Position numbers and translations under genes: made by a program
Assembly (NCBI GenBank): GCA_963847945.1
Contig: CAWKBX010000001.1
Span: forward strand, 496,001-560,000
DNA: 64,000 nt
Reading direction: 5' to 3'
Source: JANMJD01 sp963847945
Lineage (GTDB): Bacteria > Actinomycetota > Acidimicrobiia > Acidimicrobiales > Ilumatobacteraceae
In this document: positions 1 through 9,416 of the stretch, piece by piece
Layout: each line of letters opens with the position of its first letter
Position numbering within the stretch: the stretch's first letter is position 1
Notes under the pieces: model-generated
What the model saw: the letters and a program-made list of their open reading frames with translations, nothing else
Told to the model about the DNA's origin: nothing
Databases searched by the model: none

Positions 1-83
1 CAACGCCGAACGGCGACAACGAGCTGACCCAGACTCGGCCGGGTTCTCGTTCTGGCGACGCTTTCGGGTCTTCTGACGCCGTT

Positions 84-859
84 TCAGGTCGCCAGAACGG
101 CCAGGCGGCGGGCTTCGAGGAGGGCATCCAGCAACTCCGGCGTCGCCGCCGCGACCGGGGCTCGACGTGCGGTGTAGTCGCGGATGATCAGCTCGCGACC
201 GAGGCCATCGACCATCAGCGCCCCCGCCTCGTGGCAGACCAGCCAGGCGCCGGCGTAGTCCCACACGCCGTGGCCCGAGACGCAGTCCACGAACCCGTCG
301 AGCGTGCCTTCGGCAACCAAGCAGAGGTCGAGTGCTCCGGCCCCGAGGGTGCGGAACTGGTCCCAACCGAACGGTCGCGCCGGGTAGCCGGACAGCCCGA
401 TGAAGCCGTCGGCGATGGCGGTACACCTCGATGAACAGGTGAAACCGATGTCGTCCGCCGGGCCCCCTCGCCACGGATCGCCGAGTATCGGGTGCCACGG
501 GCTTGGTTGACGACCAACGCGGCCAGCGGGCCCGCTTCGTCGAACGCGCACAACGAGGTGGCGTACCACGGCACGCCCCGCGACGCGTTCGTCGATCCGT
601 CGAGTGGATCGACGATGACCACAATCCGCCGGCCGACGTGTTCGGTGCCGCTCTCCTCCGACAGGATCCCGACCCCGGCCGCCCGCAGGTAGTCGAGAGC
701 CACTGCGTCGGCGACCAGATCGGCCGCATACTGTCCCTCACGGCGTCCCGACGGCCCCCAGTCGGTGACGCCTACCAGTGCCTCGCCAACGGCCGAAGCG
801 GTGGCGTGGAACAGTTCGAGCAGTTCGTGGGGATCTTCGATGGACGCGGCGATGGACAC
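84..859 (-). CDS. Inositol monophosphatase family protein, frameshifted
   Basis: This is a Mg-dependent phosphatase of the inositol monophosphatase fold; substrates in the family include inositol phosphates, histidinol phosphate and 3'-phosphoadenosine phosphate, and the exact one cannot be read here. The first part (859 to about 440) carries the metal-binding ILSEES glutamate and the DPLDGSTN signature. The second part, in another frame, carries the C-terminal WDYAGAW motif, where the family keeps its third metal aspartate. The switch lies at about 440-468, in a G/C-rich stretch, and each part alone is non-functional. The start is a GTG (859). It diverges from the hypothetical gene at 922. 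A second, more distant homologue, also frameshifted, lies at 19050. The indel may be a sequencing error. Confidence 0.75.
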
Positions 860-921
860 GGCGATGACGGTAGTGACCGCAAACCATCCTCACCGCACCC
901 TCCAGGTGGCAGGATGGGGGC

Positions 922-1500
922 GTGGCCGTCATCGACGTAGCGGGCTTTATCGCCGACATGAAGAATCACGCCGTCGATCACGGTTTTCACGTGCACGACG
1001 AGCGGCATTTCGTAGAGACCTACTCCCTTCGCCAGCTGTGGGAGGTCGATTTGCACCCCGAAGAGGCGTGCAGTGGCCCAATCGACTTGCACCTCGCCCT
1101 CGACGTCGACCCGCGCGCCCTGCTCGGCTTCGAGGACGAGTTCTTACGGATGGACGATCCCGACGCCGACCCGCCCGAGGGCTACAGCTTTCCGTTGCTG
1201 TTCACTTGGACGCTCCCTCCGCTCCCCGCCCCGCCCGATCTGTTGGTGTTGGCCACCGAACTGGCGGGCGTCGGCACGATCAACCTGCCGCTCGAAGTCT
1301 CGGCGATCGATTCATTCGCCTCGGTGACCGATGCGCCCAAGCGCAGCCTGTCGATCGTCGCCCAGGTGCCGGTCAACCTCGCTGACGTCGTTCGCAACGA
1401 CGACGACTTGCTGTGCGACACGCTCGACCGCTGTCGCGACGTGAGCCTCTTTCTTCTCGAGCGCTCCGCCGATTGGCTCGGCGACGAGGCCGAGAACTGA
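922..1500 (+). CDS. Hypothetical protein, 192 aa
   Basis: I do not recognise the family. The gene reads from a GTG at 922 to a stop at 1500 with strong G/C bias at third positions, so it is very probably real. The protein is acidic, with no signal peptide or membrane segment. The central part contains a proline-rich stretch (TWTLPPLPAPP) followed by a predicted helical region ending in LLERSADWLG. It sits 43 bases before a small acidic protein gene on the same strand and may be co-transcribed with it. Confidence 0.6.
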   Translation: MAVIDVAGFIADMKNHAVDHGFHVHDERHFVETYSLRQLWEVDLHPEEACSGPIDLHLALDVDPRALLGFEDEFLRMDDPDADPPEGYSFPLLFTWTLPPLPAPPDLLVLATELAGVGTINLPLEVSAIDSFASVTDAPKRSLSIVAQVPVNLADVVRNDDDLLCDTLDRCRDVSLFLLERSADWLGDEAEN

Positions 1501-1543
1501 TCGCCCGTGTTCCTAACGTCCAGCTTTTCAGGAGAAACTCCAC

Positions 1544-1852
1544 ATGCTCGTTCGTGAGCTGATCGACATCCTCAAGGACTATCCCCAGGGCGCCGAGGTC
1601 GAGTTGTCGATCGTCGCCGCCGTCACCGAGGAGGACGACGACATCACCGTCGATCGTTACTCGGTCGAAGGCGTGCTGCCGTGGAACGAGTCGCGTGGCG
1701 GTCCCGCGGCCGACGAGGACGATGACGATGCCCTGGTCGTCTGGCTCATCGGCGGTTCCGACGACGACGTCGACACCTTCCTCGATGCCATCGAAAACCC
1801 CGATGACGACGAGGAAGAGCACGACCACTCGGACCCCGACCACAAACACTGA
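1544..1852 (+). CDS. Small acidic protein, 102 aa
   Basis: Unrecognised small protein with a good ribosome site (AGGAGA, 9 bases before the ATG). The N-terminal 30 residues (MLVRELIDILKDYPQGAEVE) resemble a folded helix-strand start. The rest is rich in aspartate and glutamate, and the C-terminus ends in an Asp/Glu/His tail (DDEEEHDHSDPDHKH) that could bind metal ions, although this is only inference from composition. The stop is followed after two bases by the ATG of the ureohydrolase gene, so the two are almost certainly translated from one message. Confidence 0.6.
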   Translation: MLVRELIDILKDYPQGAEVELSIVAAVTEEDDDITVDRYSVEGVLPWNESRGGPAADEDDDDALVVWLIGGSDDDVDTFLDAIENPDDDEEEHDHSDPDHKH

Positions 1853-1854
1853 CC

Positions 1855-2877
1855 ATGAGTGGTGATCGGCCGGCCCCACGCCGGGAGTTGTCTCCCGGGA
1901 TGCGGGAGCAATTGGATTTGGGGTATGTGTTCGGAGGGTTGGCGACGTTTGGGCAGCGGCCCTTTCTGACCGATCCGGAGCAGCTCGACGAGTGGCAGCC
2001 CGACGTGGCGATCATCGGGGCGCCATTCGACATCGCCACGACCAACCGGCCCGGGGCGCGGTTCGGGCCGCGGGCGATCCGCTCCTCGGCGTATGAACCG
2101 GGCACGTATCACCTCGATTTGGGGATCGAGATCTTCGACTACCTCGAGGTGGTCGACTACGGCGATGCCTATTGCCCGCACGGTCAAACCGAGGCGAGCC
2201 ACGCCAACATCCGCTCCCGAGTGTCCGACGTGGTCTCACGAGGGATCACCCCGATCATTCTCGGCGGCGATCACTCGATCACCTGGCCGGCGGCGACCGC
2301 GGTGGCCGACCACTACGGCTACGGCAACGTCGGCATCGTCCACTTCGACGCCCACGCCGACACCGCCGACATCATCGACGGCAACCTCGCCTCGCACGGC
2401 ACCCCGATGCGCCGCCTGGTCGAGTCAGGGGCGGTGCTCGGCAAGAACTTCGTCCAGATCGGGCTGCGGGGCTATTGGCCGCCCGCCGACACGTTCGCCT
2501 GGATGCAGGAGCAGGGATTCCGCTGGCACCTGATGAACGAGATCTGGGAGCGAGGCATCAAAGCCGTCATCGAAGACGCCGTCGCCGAAGCGCTCGACGG
2601 AGCGGACTACCTATATCTCAGCGTCGATATCGACGTGCTCGACCCCGGCTTCGCCCCGGGTACCGGCACTCCCGAACCCGGCGGCATGGCCCCCGTCGAC
2701 CTGCTGCGCATCGTGCGCAACCTCGCCCAACGCACCAACCTGGTCGCCATGGATGTCGTTGAGGTCGCGCCCGCCTACGACGTCAGCGACAACACCGTCA
2801 ACAACGCCCACCGGATCGTGTTCGAGGCGCTCGGTGGCCTGGCCTGGAAGCGTCGGGAAGCGGCTCGCGCCGGCTGA
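1855..2877 (+). CDS. Ureohydrolase (arginase/agmatinase family)
   Basis: A binuclear manganese hydrolase that releases urea or an amidine from a guanidino compound. The metal ligands are all present: GGDHS at residues 137-141, DAHAD at 165-169 and DIDVLD at 258-263, followed by APGTGTPEPGG. The length (340 aa) fits the agmatinase/guanidinobutyrase group rather than the shorter arginases. Family members with this overall pattern include agmatinase, guanidinobutyrase, proclavaminate amidinohydrolase and guanidine hydrolase, and the substrate loop (ASHGTPM after DAHAD) differs from classical agmatinase, so I do not name the substrate. It starts two bases after the acidic protein's stop. No polyamine or arginine genes lie nearby. 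Confidence 0.85.
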   Translation: MSGDRPAPRRELSPGMREQLDLGYVFGGLATFGQRPFLTDPEQLDEWQPDVAIIGAPFDIATTNRPGARFGPRAIRSSAYEPGTYHLDLGIEIFDYLEVVDYGDAYCPHGQTEASHANIRSRVSDVVSRGITPIILGGDHSITWPAATAVADHYGYGNVGIVHFDAHADTADIIDGNLASHGTPMRRLVESGAVLGKNFVQIGLRGYWPPADTFAWMQEQGFRWHLMNEIWERGIKAVIEDAVAEALDGADYLYLSVDIDVLDPGFAPGTGTPEPGGMAPVDLLRIVRNLAQRTNLVAMDVVEVAPAYDVSDNTVNNAHRIVFEALGGLAWKRREAARAG

Positions 2878-3153
2878 TGGCACCGCCGCCAGCGGAGGCC
2901 ACCGCGGTGGTGTCGATGCCATCGGAGATCGCTCGGTACCGGCGGGCTGCGAGTCGTTCGTTCCAACGAAGTCCAGCGGTGATCGCCACGCCGATTCCCA
3001 CGCCACGAGCGTGGTCATCGACCTCATACCACCGTCCCGCACAGGTTGCCGTGGGACGAACGACCGACAATCTATTCGAGGCCCGGATCCCCGGTCCGGC
3101 GGGACGGCACGAAGGGTCGAAAGCCGCCGTGAACGACTGACTACGCTGGGCGG

Positions 3154-3954
3154 ATGGGTATGACCATTACGCCAATGCGGGCCGCACTCGGGGCGGTCGT
3201 CGAAGGTGTCGATGCGACCACCGACATCCCGGCCGACGTGGCCGACGAACTGATCGCCGCGTGGCATCGGCACCAGGTGCTGTTTTTCCCGCAAATCCAT
3301 CTGGCCCCGGCCAAGCAGCTGCGCTTGGCGCGGGTCTTCGGGCCGAAGCTGGCGGCGACCACCGAGACCGGCGTCGGATCGGACTACCGCGGGGTACCGA
3401 CACTCGCCGACGAGGGCTTCCCCGAAATCCTCGTGCTCGACACGGCGATGTACGGCAAAGCCGCGCCAGGAACCAATGTGTGGCACACCGACGTCACCTT
3501 CGCCCCCAAGCCACCGATCGGATCGCTGTTCTGCATGGAGATGGTCGCACCCTCTGGCGGCGACACGATGTGGTCGAGTCAGCGAGCCGCCTACGCCGCG
3601 TTGAGCGAGCCGATCAAGCAGCTCATCAGCGGGTTGGAAGCCAACCACGGCCGCCCGCCGCTGACCGCGACGGCGATGCACCCCGTCGTGCAACATCACG
3701 ATGCGACGGGTGAGCCCCACCTGTTCGTCAACCGGGGCTGGACGGCGTCGATCAAGGGCTTGGAGTCGCTTGAGGCAAAGCACGTGCTCAACCTGCTGAT
3801 CGAGCATTCCGAGAAGCCCGAGTTCCAGATCCGCTGGCAGTGGAGCGACGGCGACGCCGTGCTGTGGGACAACCGCTGCACCATGCACTACGCCGTCTAC
3901 GACTACGGCTCCGAACGCCGCAAGGCCCGCCGCACCACGATCTATAGCGACTGA
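3154..3954 (+). CDS. TauD/TfdA-family Fe(II)/2-oxoglutarate dioxygenase
   Basis: A 266-residue non-haem iron dioxygenase that couples 2-oxoglutarate decarboxylation to hydroxylation of a small substrate (taurine, sulfonates, phenoxyacetates or others in this family). The iron-binding HxD is seen in WHTDVTF, with the distal histidine in MHYAVYDYG. The 2-oxoglutarate-binding arginine lies shortly after, in the ERRKARRTT stretch. The ATG at 3154 gives the normal family length. The preceding 276 bases (2878-3153) hold no convincing gene. It converges on the minus-strand amidohydrolase, whose stop is 8 bases away. The substrate is unknown. Confidence 0.85.
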   Translation: MGMTITPMRAALGAVVEGVDATTDIPADVADELIAAWHRHQVLFFPQIHLAPAKQLRLARVFGPKLAATTETGVGSDYRGVPTLADEGFPEILVLDTAMYGKAAPGTNVWHTDVTFAPKPPIGSLFCMEMVAPSGGDTMWSSQRAAYAALSEPIKQLISGLEANHGRPPLTATAMHPVVQHHDATGEPHLFVNRGWTASIKGLESLEAKHVLNLLIEHSEKPEFQIRWQWSDGDAVLWDNRCTMHYAVYDYGSERRKARRTTIYSD

Positions 3955-3962
3955 TGGGAGGG

Positions 3963-4863
3963 CTAGACGCCGAGCACCCTGGCGGCGTTGGCGTGGAGGA
4001 ACTTCGGCCAGACGTCGTCTTTGAACGGGACGTCGTTGAGTTCGGTCATGATCCGATCGATGTGCAGGCCCATCGGGAAGTAGCCGGCGTAGATGATCTT
4101 GTCGGCACCGCGGCTGTTCGCGTAGTTGACGATCGCCTTGGGATAGTGCTTGGGCGAGAACGCGGAGGTCGAATAATAGAGATTCGGCCACTTCAACATC
4201 AGCTTGACGGCGAGGTCTTCCCACGGTTCACAGCCGTGGCGGGTGACGAAGACCAGATCGGGGAAGTCGTACATCACCTCGTCGATGAGCTCGACCCGCT
4301 GCGGGGCGAACGGCAACCTTGGCCCTGGGATACCCGCGCAGCAGAACACCGGGATACCAAGCTCCACGCACTTGGCGTAGATCGGGTACATCTTCTTGTC
4401 GTTGATCGCCACCTGCGGTGACAGCCCCGCGGGAAACAACGTCACGGCGCGGATGCCGTATGTCTCATACATCTCGACGATCGTGCGGATCGTTTCCATC
4501 CCACCATTCGGATCGGCCTCGTAGGCCCCCATGAACCGATCGGGATGGCCGGTCAGCGTGTCAAGGCCGATCGGGTTGCTCGGCGACACGCCGATCAGCG
4601 ATCGCTCGATCCCCCATTTGTCCATCAGCGGCAGCAGCAGCTCGGCGCCCTGCAGCGGCTCGGCGACCGGGCCGTCGGCGCCGCGAGCCTGCTCGCTGAA
4701 CGGTACGTCCTTGAACATGTACTGCGCCGGGAAGGCCATCGTCTTCGACTCGGCGTCGCGGAGTTGAGCCTGCATGAAACGCGTAGTTCTGCTGCTTCGC
4801 CGTCACCCCGGCGCGGGTCCCCATCATCGTGTCGATGATCCCGATTCCCGATGGCATGGCCAT
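3963..4863 (-). CDS. Amidohydrolase family 2 protein, frameshifted near N-terminus
   Basis: A TIM-barrel metal hydrolase or decarboxylase of the amidohydrolase-2 group (PF04909-like). The body (4775 to 3963) contains features typical of this group: FMGAYEADP, TLFPAGLSP, the VTRHGCEPWED segment and the C-terminal LHANAARVLGV. The N-terminus (MAMPSGIGIIDTMMG) lies in another frame from an ATG at 4863 preceded by AGGGGAG. The two join at about 4780, where GTTTCATG appears in place of an expected GTTCATG, which is one extra T in a short run. With that base removed the reading is continuous (NYAF then MQAQLRD). The substrate is unknown. Probably intact in the organism. Confidence 0.75.
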
Positions 4864-4936
4864 GGCCGTCTCCCCTGCTCGCGTGGTCGACCCACCGTAG
4901 GGGGCCGCTGGCCGCGTCGCAGAAGCGACCGGCGAC

Positions 4937-5767
4937 TCAGCTCGTCGGGGGCTCCCAGGTCGCCCCGCTGCCTGCGATATGGCGAGGCGCGAAGCGTTCC
5001 GACACGGAGTAGGCGATGAGACTGACGAGCGCGATCGCGGCGGCCGGGACGAGCCAAATGCCCGCGGCCGCGGCGACAACGCTTGCTCCGAACTGCTTGC
5101 CCCAGAGGAACCCCGCGACCACCGGCAGCACGGTGGCAATCCCGACCAGCAGCCACGGGCTCAACCCGAAGGAGCGGCCCCAACCGAACAGCCCCTGCCC
5201 GACGGCCGAAATCGCACAGGCATTGCCGACCACCGCCGATGCGATCCACACCAGCAGGGTGGCGCGTCGAAGCCCTCCGGCCGCCCAGCGGGTACGCATC
5301 GCGACTGCAGCCCACATGATCCACCGTTTGAAGGTGGGGACCCCGGCGACGCCCATCATGTTGCGGAAGAAGCTGTCGGACAGGGTGTCACTGCCGAGCG
5401 CCCCGGTGTTCGGCTTACCGTCGGTGATCAGCCGGTCGTGGATCATTGCAGCAAGTGTGTGCCGGCCGTACGACATCTCGAACCACGCCATGAATTGCGG
5501 CACCGAGGCGAGGTCGGTCGTCTCGTCATCACCGCCGAAGGCCCTCGCTTCGTCGACCATCGCCCGAGCCTCGGCCTCGGAGTGCCCGTTGGCCATCACA
5601 GCTTGTTGGAGCTTTCCGAGGGCGTCGGCGTCGGCGAACACGAATCGGGTCGCTACCGAGAAGTTCTTCGGTCCGACCTGCGCGATCGACACGCGCCCGT
5701 CGGACGAGTCCACCTTGAATCCCGAGTATCCCTTGATTCCCGCCCAGTCTTTCCACGTTGTCGTCAT
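4937..5767 (-). CDS. DUF1353 domain membrane protein
   Basis: A 276-residue protein starting at ATG 5767, chosen because it is preceded by AGGGAGC; reading further upstream gives no sensible sequence. The central region has the DUF1353 pattern TDLASVP followed by an HD pair (AAMIHDRL), which resembles a peptidase-like active site found in phage and bacterial proteins. The C-terminal third has three hydrophobic segments (around TLLVWIASAVVG, WLLVGIATVLPVV and LVPAAAIALVSLIA), so it is probably anchored in the membrane with the DUF1353 domain in the cytoplasm. Function unknown. The neighbouring LLM gene on the same strand ends 55 bases upstream. Confidence 0.65.
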   Translation of the reverse strand: MTTTWKDWAGIKGYSGFKVDSSDGRVSIAQVGPKNFSVATRFVFADADALGKLQQAVMANGHSEAEARAMVDEARAFGGDDETTDLASVPQFMAWFEMSYGRHTLAAMIHDRLITDGKPNTGALGSDTLSDSFFRNMMGVAGVPTFKRWIMWAAVAMRTRWAAGGLRRATLLVWIASAVVGNACAISAVGQGLFGWGRSFGLSPWLLVGIATVLPVVAGFLWGKQFGASVVAAAAGIWLVPAAAIALVSLIAYSVSERFAPRHIAGSGATWEPPTS

Positions 5768-5822
5768 GTCTACAAAGAGCTCCCTGGTTCGAATTGAATA
5801 CGTGGAGGCGGGCCGAATCCGG

Positions 5823-6738
5823 TCAGACCTGGCGGCGGAAGGCGGCGACCATACGGCCCATCGTCTCACCCGGGGCGTCGCCGGCCGGATCGAAGGCTCG
5901 CAGGTTGATGTAGATGTTGGTCGCCCCGGCCTCGATCAGGCTCGGGACGGAGGCCATCGTCGCATCGATGTCGAATCCGTTGTGACCCTTGGCCATGACG
6001 ACCGGGGCCTGAACGGTGAGACTCGCGGGATCGCGACCCGCGGTCGCGTACGCCTCGCGGAGCCTCGACGCGCCGGCCGCGATGTCGTCGATCGTGGCGC
6101 CCATGATCGGAATCCAACCGTCACCGAGCTCGACGACCCGGCGGACGTTGCGCTCGATCAGCACCCCCGAGAACCAGACCGGGAGCCGGGGCTGGATCGG
6201 TTGCGGGCTGGCAGTAGGTCTCGGTGAAGGTCACCGTCGGCGAGCTGAACGCGGCCGGCATCTGCGTCCACAACGCTCGGCAGGCTCCGATGGTGTCGTC
6301 GAGCAGTCGGCCGCGGTCGTCAAAGTTGAGGCCGACCGCCGCGTACTCCTCGCGCTGCCAGCCCACGCCGACGCCAAGGTCGATCCGGCCATCGGAGAGC
6401 TGATCGAGGGTGGCGACGGTCTTGGCCAACAGTGCGGCCGGTCGCAGCGGGGCGATCAGGATGCCCGTCGACAACCGCAGGGTGGACGTGACCGCGGCCA
6501 TCGCGGCGAGCACCGTCAGCGGCTCGTTCCAGATCGCCTCGGGAGGGGTGGGAAACCGTCCCCAGGTGTAGGCATCGGTGTGCGGACCCATCACCACGTG
6601 GTCGACCACGTTGATGCGCTCGACACCGGCATCTTGGGCGTATCGGGCGAGATCGACCATCGCCCGCAACGATCCGCCATGGGGCGGTCCGAAGTTGGCC
6701 AGACCGACAGTGAGGGTGGGGGTGGCGGTGACGGTCAT
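5823..6738 (-). CDS. LLM-class (F420-type) oxidoreductase, frameshifted
   Basis: A luciferase-like TIM-barrel oxidoreductase of the actinobacterial type that usually uses coenzyme F420 to reduce or oxidise small substrates. The first part (6738 to about 6205) shows VVDHVVMGP, LRLSTGILIAPLRP and DLGVGVGWQREEYAAVG, all typical of the family. The C-terminal part (from about 6200 to 5823) begins in another frame and contains ERNVRRVVELGDGWIP. The break is at about 6205, where CAGCCCGCA appears to contain one extra C: removing it gives a continuous QPIQPRLPVWFSG. The start ATG overlaps the SDR stop by four bases (ATGA), so the two genes are translationally coupled. Confidence 0.8.
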
Positions 6739-7637
6739 CGGGCTCCGGTCGCGGTCTCGCCAGCCGTTTCATCGGGGCGCGTTCGGGGTGGTGGCCAGCC
6801 GGGCAGCAGCCCACGCTTGGCGACTTCGCGCTGGGCAATGACCACCTTGCCGCAGTATTCGTCGGCCGCGGGGTCGGTGGCCAACCAGCGGATTGCCTTG
6901 CCGATCACCTCGGGTGTCGCCGGGGTGAAGTGCTTCGAGTATTGCGCCGCCCGGCCCGCAGCGATCATCTTCTCGGTGATCGTGAACCCGGGGTCGACGC
7001 TGAAGGCGCGGATTCCCTGCGCCCCGTACTCCACATGGACCAGCGGGGTGATCCGCCCGAACGCGGCCTTCGACATTGCATACCCGAGACCCCATCCCCC
7101 CGAGCCGCTGGGGGCCGGCGGGTCGACGTAGCCGGTCGACGAGATCATGTTGACGATCGTGCCGCCAGCCGCCGCGACCATCCGCGGCAACACGGCCCGC
7201 ACCAGCGCCAGTTGGGCGAACACGTTGCCCTCGATGACGTTGGCCAAACCATCGTCGGGGATGTCGGCGATCAGCTCCATCCCGCCGAACCCCTGGTAGA
7301 CCGCGTTGTTCATCAGCAGGTCAATGGTGCCGAACCGCTCGTAGGCGGCCTCGACGGCGGCCAGCACGGACGGTCGATCGAGGAGGTCCATGCGTACCGC
7401 GAGCACCTCGGCCCCCGCCGCGGTGAGGGTGGCGGCAGTCGACTCCAGTGAGCCGGGCAGGGCGAGGCCATCATCGGTATCCGATCGGCCCTCGCCCTCG
7501 CGTTCGGTGCGGGCGGTGATCACGATGTCGAAGCCGGCATGGGCCAGGTCGATCGCCGCCGCCCGACCGATGCCCCGGCTGGCCCCGGTGATCATCGCCA
7601 CCGGTCGGCGCGCGTTGGGGTTGGAGTGTCCTACCAT
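6735..7637 (-). CDS. SDR-family NAD(P)-dependent oxidoreductase
   Basis: A 300-residue short-chain dehydrogenase/reductase. The cofactor motif TGASRGIG is at residues 17-24, NNA is in the LLMNNAVYQG strand, and the catalytic tyrosine and lysine are in YAMSK. The C-terminus extends beyond the core with CGKVVIAQREVAKRG. It is the first gene of a two-gene unit with the downstream F420-type oxidoreductase, overlapping it by ATGA, which suggests that the two redox enzymes act on the same pathway. The substrate is unknown. It is divergent from the DUF1989 gene, separated by 82 bases. Confidence 0.88.
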   Translation of the reverse strand: MVGHSNPNARRPVAMITGASRGIGRAAAIDLAHAGFDIVITARTEREGEGRSDTDDGLALPGSLESTAATLTAAGAEVLAVRMDLLDRPSVLAAVEAAYERFGTIDLLMNNAVYQGFGGMELIADIPDDGLANVIEGNVFAQLALVRAVLPRMVAAAGGTIVNMISSTGYVDPPAPSGSGGWGLGYAMSKAAFGRITPLVHVEYGAQGIRAFSVDPGFTITEKMIAAGRAAQYSKHFTPATPEVIGKAIRWLATDPAADEYCGKVVIAQREVAKRGLLPGWPPPRTRPDETAGETATGAR

Positions 7638-7719
7638 CGGCGTCAGCCTCGCATCCCGGGGACCACCCGTACGACACGGCCGCCCGGCCGGTTACCCCCT
7701 CACTCCCTGGAGGATTCCG

Positions 7720-8319
7720 TTGTCCAGACTCACCGTTCCTGGAAGCCACGCCCGCGCCGTAGCCGTTGCCGCCGGCCACTCCGTCGAGGTGGTCAATACC
7801 CACGGCACGCAGGTCGTCGACTTCTGGGCGATCCGCGCCGATCGGCCCGAGATCGCCCTGTCGATGCAGCACTCCCGGGTCAGGTGGCGCAACCTTCGTC
7901 CGCGTCCGGGCGACGATCTACTCGACGAGGAACGCCAAACGATCCTGACGCTGACCTCTGACACCAGCCCAGGGGTGCACGACACGGTCATCGCCGCCTG
8001 CGACCCGTTTCGCTATGCCCAACTCGGAGCGGAACCCGGGCATCGCTCGTGCTGCGAGAACTTCGCCGAGGCGCTCGCCGAGTTGTCGATCGTGCGGCGC
8101 AGTCCGGTCCCGGCCCCGCTGAACCTGTTCATGAACATTCCGTGGGATCTCGATGGCAACATCACCTTCGAACCGACCGTCTCGGCTCCCGGCGACCGGG
8201 TCGTATTCCAGGCGGTGTGCGACGTGGTCGTCATCGCTTCGGCGTGCCCGATGGATATCGTCCCGATCAACGGTCCGGGCGGAGGGACCCCCGTCGACAT
8301 CGACCTGGTCACCGACTGA
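7720..8319 (+). CDS. DUF1989 (urea carboxylase-associated) family protein
   Basis: A 199-residue protein of the DUF1989 family, known next to urea/guanidine carboxylase genes, where a pair of such proteins forms carboxyguanidine deiminase. Conserved blocks are visible: CDPFRYAQLG, the cysteine pair in HRSCCENF, NLFMNIPWD and ASACPMDIVPING. The start is a TTG at 7720, chosen because CTGGAGGA precedes it by six bases and the protein then begins at the usual position. No urea carboxylase or allophanate hydrolase gene is in the window, and only one DUF1989 gene is present, so its role here is open. The cysteine and histidine residues probably bind zinc (inference). Confidence 0.8.
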   Translation: MSRLTVPGSHARAVAVAAGHSVEVVNTHGTQVVDFWAIRADRPEIALSMQHSRVRWRNLRPRPGDDLLDEERQTILTLTSDTSPGVHDTVIAACDPFRYAQLGAEPGHRSCCENFAEALAELSIVRRSPVPAPLNLFMNIPWDLDGNITFEPTVSAPGDRVVFQAVCDVVVIASACPMDIVPINGPGGGTPVDIDLVTD

Positions 8320-8372
8320 CTGACAGCTCCGGTCGCCATCTCCGGTCTGCACCGCCCAGTAACATCGGCCGG

Positions 8373-9344
8373 GTGGGGCGAACGACACGACGGTGGGCTG
8401 CGGTTGGCCTGGGAGTGCTCGGAGCCATGGCCGTCGGATCGATACAGCCGTCATCACTCGACGCGGCGGCCGGCCCGGTGGTGATCGACGCGGCGACCGC
8501 CAGCCAACGGGCCATCCGCGAGACCCCGACGATGCCGAGTGGCGACAACGTCGTGTGGGCCATGGGAGACATTGCCAAGTGCGATGGAAAGTCCAACGAC
8601 GACGCGGTCGCCAAGTTCCTCCAAGGTACGGTCGGCCCGATTCTGTTGCTCGGAGACATCGCCTACGAAAATGGATCGCTCACCGAACTCCAGAACTGCT
8701 TCGACCCGGCGTGGGGGCCGCTGCGAACCCGGTGGCGCCCGGTCCCCGGCAACCACGAATACATCACGCCCAACGCCGCCGGATACTTCACCTACTTCGG
8801 GGCGGCCGCCGCCGACTCGACGCAGGGGTACTACTCCTACGAGGTGGCGGGCTGGCACGTCGTCGCCCTCAACTCGAACTGCGGCCGCGTCGGCGGATGC
8901 CATGCGGGCTCCCTCCAGGAGCGATGGCTGCGCGCCGACCTGGCCGCGCACCCGACCGCCTGCACGCTGGCCTACTGGCATCATCCACGGTTCAGCTCCG
9001 GAGAACATCGTTCGAACGCGATCTACACCGATCTGTGGCAGGCGCTCTACGACGCCAAGGCCGAGATCGTCTTGGCTGGACACGACCATAATTACGAGCG
9101 TTTCGCTCCACAGACCCCGACCGGTGCCTACGACTTCGAGCGGGGGTTGCGCCAGTTCGTCGTCGGCACCGGTGGAGCCGGTCTGCGGGTCATCGACGCC
9201 ACCGCCCCCAACTCGCAACTCCACGACGACACGACGTTCGGTCCCCTCGCTCTGACGCTGGAGGCAGGATCGTACAAGTGGCAGTTTGTCCGAGTCGCGG
9301 GCTCTGGCACGCTCGATGACCGGGGCACTGGCACCTGCCACTGA
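8373..9344 (+). CDS. Secreted metallophosphoesterase (purple-acid-phosphatase-like)
   Basis: A calcineurin-type phosphoesterase, probably exported. The GTG start at 8373 gives an N-terminus with a positive RRW stretch followed by a hydrophobic segment (AVGLGVLGAMAVGS), consistent with a signal peptide. Metal ligands of the family are seen in MGDIAK, LLGDIAY, PGNHEY, YWHHPRF and GHDHNYERF. Two cysteines in NSNCGRVGGC may form a disulphide. The C-terminal ending GTGTCH is shared with a close paralogue at 38931-39824. The family hydrolyses phosphomonoesters or diesters outside the cell, and phosphate scavenging is the likely role. Confidence 0.85.
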   Translation: MGRTTRRWAAVGLGVLGAMAVGSIQPSSLDAAAGPVVIDAATASQRAIRETPTMPSGDNVVWAMGDIAKCDGKSNDDAVAKFLQGTVGPILLLGDIAYENGSLTELQNCFDPAWGPLRTRWRPVPGNHEYITPNAAGYFTYFGAAAADSTQGYYSYEVAGWHVVALNSNCGRVGGCHAGSLQERWLRADLAAHPTACTLAYWHHPRFSSGEHRSNAIYTDLWQALYDAKAEIVLAGHDHNYERFAPQTPTGAYDFERGLRQFVVGTGGAGLRVIDATAPNSQLHDDTTFGPLALTLEAGSYKWQFVRVAGSGTLDDRGTGTCH

Positions 9345-9416
9345 TCGTCGGCCGGTCCGGATCTGCCCCGAGCTGACGAGCCGAGCGGGGCGAAGATCCC
9401 TAAGATCGCCGACGAC

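Noticed and set aside
2798..3070. Minus-strand reading between the ureohydrolase and the TauD-type gene
   Set aside because: It overlaps the 3' end of the ureohydrolase, has no ribosome site and resembles no known protein.
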